Source: Paragordius varius (taxonomy: Eukaryota > Nematomorpha). From it: 64,000 bases of DNA. Position 1 is the first letter of the stretch; each line of letters starts with the position of its first letter. The notes below the pieces were generated by a model. The model made no database searches, was not told where the DNA came from, and worked only from the letters and a program-made list of their open reading frames with translations. This document shows positions 58,809 to 64,000 of this stretch, piece by piece. Where the stretch lies: assembly GCA_964247055.1 (NCBI GenBank), contig OZ176055.1, forward strand, positions 930,001 through 994,000, in the 5' to 3' direction. The position numbers and the translations under genes were made by a program.

Positions 58809-60091
58809 CAGCGATACTCAAAAATTTTGACGGGCCAAATAAAATATATTTTTTTTGAGAGCCATGAACCTTATAATTGCAAATATTCTGTAGCTATTTG
58901 ACACATATGCACATATTTATACTCTAAATCAGCTAAATTTTTGCATATGGCATGTAACAGCTAAAAACTCCTTTTGCCATTTAGTTTAAAAAAATAATAT
59001 TGACAACAATTATTTTGACATTTTTTGATATTTCTTTATCCTTGAAATCTGACCATCTTATTAAATAAAAATGAATAATTGTCTATTATTAAATTAATCT
59101 CCGCGGTAACTTCCATATTTTCTTCATGAATCGTTTTAAGTGTTGGAAAATATCTGGGAAAATGCTATGGACATGAGCACATTTTTTTCCTCCAAATTGG
59201 AATTATTTTAATCTACGAATTCTTAAATGATATGCACTGCAACCGAAATTCTCAAGTTGCTTAATAATGGCAATATTCATGTGCCAAGACTTTCAACGAG
59301 ATTTTTCTTTCTGGTATAATTCCTTATTTTTATATTTTTTCGTTTCTTTCCTCTTCTGGTGATGGATTGTAAAATATATTTCACATTTTTTATAATTATG
59401 TTGTCTTTACATATATGGCAGGCAACAACATTTTTATTTAAAACGACAAAGAATTTTTCTTCCATTCTTTTTTTAAAAAACGATTTTCATCGGATAATTT
59501 ACGTTTTTTAGCATTAGATGTCATCCTTTGAATTTATGTTTAAATATTATAAAAAAAATTTCAAAAAAATAGAAATATAATTCGAATTATGCTACAAAAA
59601 AACAGGTCGAAATATGTTGATTTAAAAAATATTTTATGGGAATGAGTTATGTAAAATGATGCAGGATAGCAAAATAATGTGTATGTGCAAGTTTGGGTGA
59701 AAGGCTTGCTTAAATACAAAAAAAGAATGCAATTAAAATTTTAAAATAGAAAAGAAAATAGAATACAGAAACAGAGACAACGTACGCCAAAATTTTGAAA
59801 TCATTTTAATGTAGGGAAATTTTTCTATTCAAACTGGGTAAAAAATAAAAATGACCAAAATTAAATCTAAAGAAATTAATTTATATTAAAATTAGCGATT
59901 CGTTTATGTTTATTTAAAAAATTCATCAATAAAAAAAATAATTTAAAGATCAATATGGTCATAGGGCACTTTTAAAGCACTCTTAGGGCCGCATGCGGCC
60001 CGCGGGCCGTGATCTTTTAGTTTTTACGTTTTTTCTTATCACATATTTTTAGTTTTTACAGGTATATTTGTTAGTAGTTGGGAACCCCTTG
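58809..60091 (-). mobile_element. Second copy of the 21521-type hAT relic, internally deleted
   Basis: Reads in reverse complement relative to 21521-23501. The GGCCCGCGGGCCGCATGCGG block near 59990-60012 matches the 21535-21550 subterminal region, and 58830-58960 (ttgacgggcc, a ttttttgagagcc block, then ctctaaatcagctaaatttt) matches 23340-23490. The outer tip at 60091 reads caaggggttcccaact in reverse complement. Only scraps of transposase remain; most of the interior is lost. No target duplication found. Confidence 0.6.
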
Positions 60092-60099
60092 AAATAACT

Positions 60100-60550
60100 T
60101 ACATCATCCATATCCCCAACCGCCAATTCACAACATTATTCCGAGGATGGCTCTAATTTGATCGATAACCGTTAATTGCCAATTGGAGAAAGGGTTTCCT
60201 CACTCGAATAAACTAAATATTTGACCAACAACAGTTTTATCTCTCAAAGTCGAGAAGAAATCCAACACCGCTCAAGAGACAGGTTTCGCCCTTCCCTCAA
60301 CTGCTTACAAACGATGCATATCATGATAAAACACAACATTAAAAGAAATTTATTACGAAAACCCTGATAGTCACCACATTTCTTCCAATCATTGTGACGC
60401 AGAACAATTTAAAAATTAAGAAATAATCAGGAGCGTGCGATCGATAATTTGAATTTGCTTTAAAAATACAACCAAAAAGAAAACAGAAAGCGAAACGGCA
60501 AACGCATCCTCAAGCCTAACTTCACAACTTTTATTAACGCTTTGCGATGG
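60100..60550. other. Less AT-rich block of unknown origin
   Basis: About 450 bp with clearly higher GC than its surroundings (for example ccgaggatggctc and gggtttcctcactcg), adjoining the hAT copy. Short open pieces exist but no frame stays open, and no family is recognised. Probably an old element remnant. Confidence 0.3.
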
Positions 60551-61542
60551 TATGTTGTATTTTTTAGACTTATTAATTAAGATACCAGCTAAATTATTTA
60601 TTAAAATAGTAAATTTATAATAGTATATCTGAATGCAACTAGCTTCGAGTCACAAAAAAATAATTACGGCTAAATATCAATTACTAGATAACTCCATTCG
60701 TCGAATCAAAACAGTTGTGGTTTGATTTTAGCGTTAGTTTTAAATTTATTTTGATAAATAATCAATATATACTTGTGGAATAAAACATATTTGGCATATA
60801 AATATGAAAACGATGTGGATGATTTATATTCTATATCTATATAATAGATATTGAAACGACGATCTTCCTAACTTCAGTAAAAGCCATCTAGATTCACCTA
60901 TCAACTAACTGATACAGAAATTTGAAATTAAGTTATATAGAATAGGCAAAGTTAAAAAAATTATTTAAAATTATATAGCGTTGCTTAGTCCATATACACT
61001 GCGTCTAAAACCGGGCAGGGGGATATAAAAAATATATATTCTGATAATATCTATCAGGATTGTCATAGTGCTTTTAATTTTGGCCCTTACGCATTATAAT
61101 AAGAAAGTTATTTTCACTTTTATAGTAACTGCTCCATATCAGAAAATGGCGAAATTATCGCACTCTTTTTTTAAATTTATTTGATAAAGTAAGGCTTTAT
61201 TCCAAAAATATCACAAATCGTTTTTGGAATTCGTTAAATTTAACCTATACATCTTTAAAAACAGTAGTTTGTATGCTACATTAAGCTCCGGGTAAAAACA
61301 AACCAAAAATGTAATCGCATAAAAATAATAAAATGCAATGAAGTGTCGAATTCCAAAATATAACTTTTGATAATTTTACAAAAACAAAACATTGGAATCG
61401 CCTTTATTCCGAAAAATTTGCCAACATTAATAGTTGAAAGCTACATTTTTTTGTTTATGCGACAAATTAAATTTTTTAAAAGTAGTAACTTATTTAAAAA
61501 TATTCTTCTTTTGGTTTTTATTTCTCTTTTAATTTTGAATGC

Positions 61543-61581
<39 letters not shown>

Positions 61582-63312
61582 ACAAAAAATTATCCTGATA
61601 AATATATTATGGCTCTCTTGGTTTTGTCACTTACAAGTGATTTAAGAAAGTTATTTATGCTTTTGTGGTAAGCGTTCCATATCAGAAAATGACAAAATTT
61701 GCCCAAATTTTTAAATAAAATATTTTTGGTAAAAGCTAAATGCATATTCTAAAATTCAGTTCATATGTGGAATCCATTACTGAATATAATATAAGTATAA
61801 AGAAAAATCGTTTTAAAGACACGATTTTTGGGATTTTCTAATTTAAAACAACCTCTTTTATACACGATAGAGGGCTTAACTGAAGGACCATTTAAGAAAG
61901 GAAACCTCTATACTAGAGTCAGTGCTTGCTTACTCTTCAATATATATTTTCAAAATTGATTGTCCTACGTTCCAGAATATCTTAAGAATACATTCTGCAT
62001 TAATATTAATATATGGATTATGCATAAATTAATATATTTTGCATATTAAAAAGTATTTAATTGATGGTTTAGTTTGTATTATACTATATGGAGTAGCAAT
62101 TGGCATCTCTAGGTCCAGTTAAAAGTATTTTAACTGCAATTTCTACTAAAAAAAATTTATTTTAACTAGCCCTACCGCGGTACTACAGATATAACAAGTT
62201 AATAAATATAAATCATGCATTTATCCTTTGAGGCAAATCAATGGAGTTCAATCGGTCTTAAAAATTGATTTAAAATTTTTTGGACGATAGATGTCATCTT
62301 ACGTGACAAATTAGATTCTTAATTCAAAATTCTAATCTGACAAAGAGGTTTTTTCCTCGAATACATAGATTATATATTTTAAGTCTGGAAAATGTATTCA
62401 AATTTATGTTAAAATCATCATATACGGGTTAAGTGAGATATATATATCGTTATACGGTAATAGTTTCAAAATTAACTCAGGAGTAAAGTATGTATTTTAA
62501 ACCAACATTTCAGCTCCCCTGTGCTCATTATTATATTAAGGACTTTGGCAAATTTTGAAACCTCCGTAAAAGATACAATTTTTTATTCTGCAAACAGTGA
62601 TATATTTAGCAAACCCATATTGGGTATTTAATACAAAATTGAATAAACACTTTTCTAGATAATTTGCCATAAAGACAATCTGGTCATTTTATATGTGTTA
62701 AATTGAAATTTAGCTGTTAAATTTTTTTAGGCCTGAATAGTAGAGTAATTTAAAATTATAAATACAAGAAATAAATTTATAAAAAACCACATTTTGGCCT
62801 TGATTTTTCGTACATATTTATCTTTTAGGGTTATATATATATTAAACAATCGTAAAAATATAGGTTTTGAATGAAACAACCAAGGATTATATCATACAGT
62901 TTTACTTAGCGAAAAAATATTATTCTTTACTTTAATGTTTTATTTTAATAAATTTGCCGTAAATTTTGGTTTTTAAAGATTTACCCTAAATATATTGTTT
63001 ACCCCAAACACCAAATAATGCGATATTATCTTAAATAACCGAATGCTTTTAAAAATAGTGAAATGCAGGATGATAGAATCATTGATTTTATTTTGGGAAA
63101 TTGGATAATATAGTTTGAAAAAATGCATAATACTAAGGACAAAATTAAATTGTATGTGTATATAAAATGTTTGTCATCATATCTATAAATTATAGATTAT
63201 ATGTGGAATACAAATGATATAATTGGTGATATTATAAAACGAAAAGTCAATAAGATAAAAAATCCCAGTTTCATAATAAACAAAAATTAATACATATGTT
63301 GGATATATATTA
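60551..63312. other. Repeat-rich gene-free region
   Basis: AT-rich sequence with two family G arms (61045-61170, 61590-61720), an (AT)n tract at 61551-61577, and a satellite-related stretch at 61790-61890. No coding region supported. Confidence 0.45.
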
Positions 63313-63593
63313 CAGTAAAAATTCAAAATATACTGACAAAAATTAAAAGCTAAAAGATTATATTTTTTATAGACGACAATATTTTTTAACCTTTATTTTT
63401 TTAAAATATATGTCCTATAGTTTAAGGTTGCTAAATAAGGAATCGAAATGCGCGGTAACGCTCTCAATTATACATTTCACAATTAAAATCAATCCGGTCG
63501 TATATAACATATCAAGGTTCAATTGTTTTTTTATCAAAAAAAAATATAATCCCTTAAGTTTTTACGTTTTGTCTTTATGTTTTAATTTTTACT
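63313..63593. mobile_element. MITE family B, right end of window
   Basis: cagtaaaaattcaaaatata at the left, inverse gttttaatttttactg at the right, TA-flanked. Its edge is about 50 bp from the stop codon of the next gene, so it may lie in that gene's 3' UTR. Confidence 0.75.
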
Positions 63594-63642
63594 GTATATA
63601 ATTTACAACAAATGTACTATATTATAAGTGTGAGAGTGAGTA

Positions 63643-64000
63643 TCAAGATGGATTTTCATTAGAATCTGTTGTCGTCGTATTACTATTGGCATTAGAGACA
63701 TAAACATTTGGGGCGGTGTTGGCATTTAAGCTAAGAAGGGAATTGGAATTATCGTCAAACAAAACAATTCCAGAATCATTTATGGAATTTCCGCGGGTTA
63801 AATTAGTTAATCTTGAAGCGGAAGATGCTGTTTGGGTTTGTTCTTGACTGCCATTCAATCGATTCGATGTATCCAAAATCACTGAAGCCGTATTTCGCAT
63901 CATATTAGTATGGTTGTTATCAGAAGAATGAATATTTCCATTTGTGGTGATGGCATCCTTGGGCTGTGAATCATTTAATAACTTCTCTAAACTTTCAGTG
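63643..64000 (-). CDS. Last exon of an unrecognised gene, partial
   Basis: Open from the window edge to TGA at 63643; 118 residues visible. It continues off the window, so neither start nor splice sites are seen. The sequence is Asn/Ser/Thr-rich with a helix-like start (TESLEKLLNDSQPKDA) and a tail ending TTTTDSNENPS, resembling the low-complexity style of the ORF at 48236 but without detectable homology. Function unknown. Confidence 0.6.
   Translation of the reverse strand, partial: TESLEKLLNDSQPKDAITTNGNIHSSDNNHTNMMRNTASVILDTSNRLNGSQEQTQTASSASRLTNLTRGNSINDSGIVLFDDNSNSLLSLNANTAPNVYVSNANSNTTTTDSNENPS

Noticed and set aside
1-64000. tRNA or rRNA genes
   Set aside because: No convincing A-box/B-box pair or rRNA core sequence seen on either strand; gttcaaattc-type matches belong to the iteron repeats.

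Overview
This is a very AT-rich (roughly three quarters A+T by eye) eukaryotic window with spliced protein-coding genes of clearly animal type. I rebuilt six conserved genes exon by exon using splice sites, reading phase and remembered human protein sequences: a TMEM192-like lysosomal membrane protein, the small U2AF splicing subunit (U2AF1), an aldo-keto reductase, prefoldin subunit 5, the ribosome-biogenesis factor NOC4, and a hexokinase. Two further minus-strand coding regions are not recognised: an intronless 625-residue ORF, and a gene whose last exon runs off the right edge. No search could be run; family names rest on motif and order recognition.

Layout. 1-5003: TMEM192-like gene (+). 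5951-15374: U2AF1 (-), with an apparently intact RTE-type LINE in antisense in its fifth intron. 15462-19454: aldo-keto reductase (+), starting 87 bp from U2AF1. 19882-21139: prefoldin 5 (-), convergent with the reductase. 21521-23501: hAT transposon relic with a target-site duplication. 23904-30417: NOC4 (+). 31531-33744: a second, unrelated hAT relic with an 8-bp duplication. 36357-45792: hexokinase (+, 13 exons). 48236-50113: intronless unknown ORF (-). About 51.9-63.6 kb has no recognisable gene: degenerate satellite-like repeats, foldback repeats, another hAT copy and a young non-autonomous LTR element. 63643-64000: end of an unknown minus-strand gene.

Two features stand out. First, intron lengths are extreme: five introns are only 24 or 28 nt (reductase, prefoldin 5, NOC4), while neighbouring introns reach 0.3-5 kb and are filled with repeats. 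Introns of about 20-30 nt in animal genes are reported for dicyemid mesozoans, so a dicyemid or a similarly reduced parasitic animal fits; this is inference. Second, most introns and spacers carry small palindromic elements. Four families (A-D) share TA-flanked CAGT ends, suggesting one Tc1/mariner-like mobilising source. Another pair (E/F) has arms built from about 21-bp iterated motifs. Together they explain much of the intron growth.

The genes are ordinary housekeeping functions (splicing, ribosome assembly, chaperoning, glycolysis, lysosome) with no operon logic. The closest functional arrangement is the short divergent spacer between U2AF1 and the reductase.
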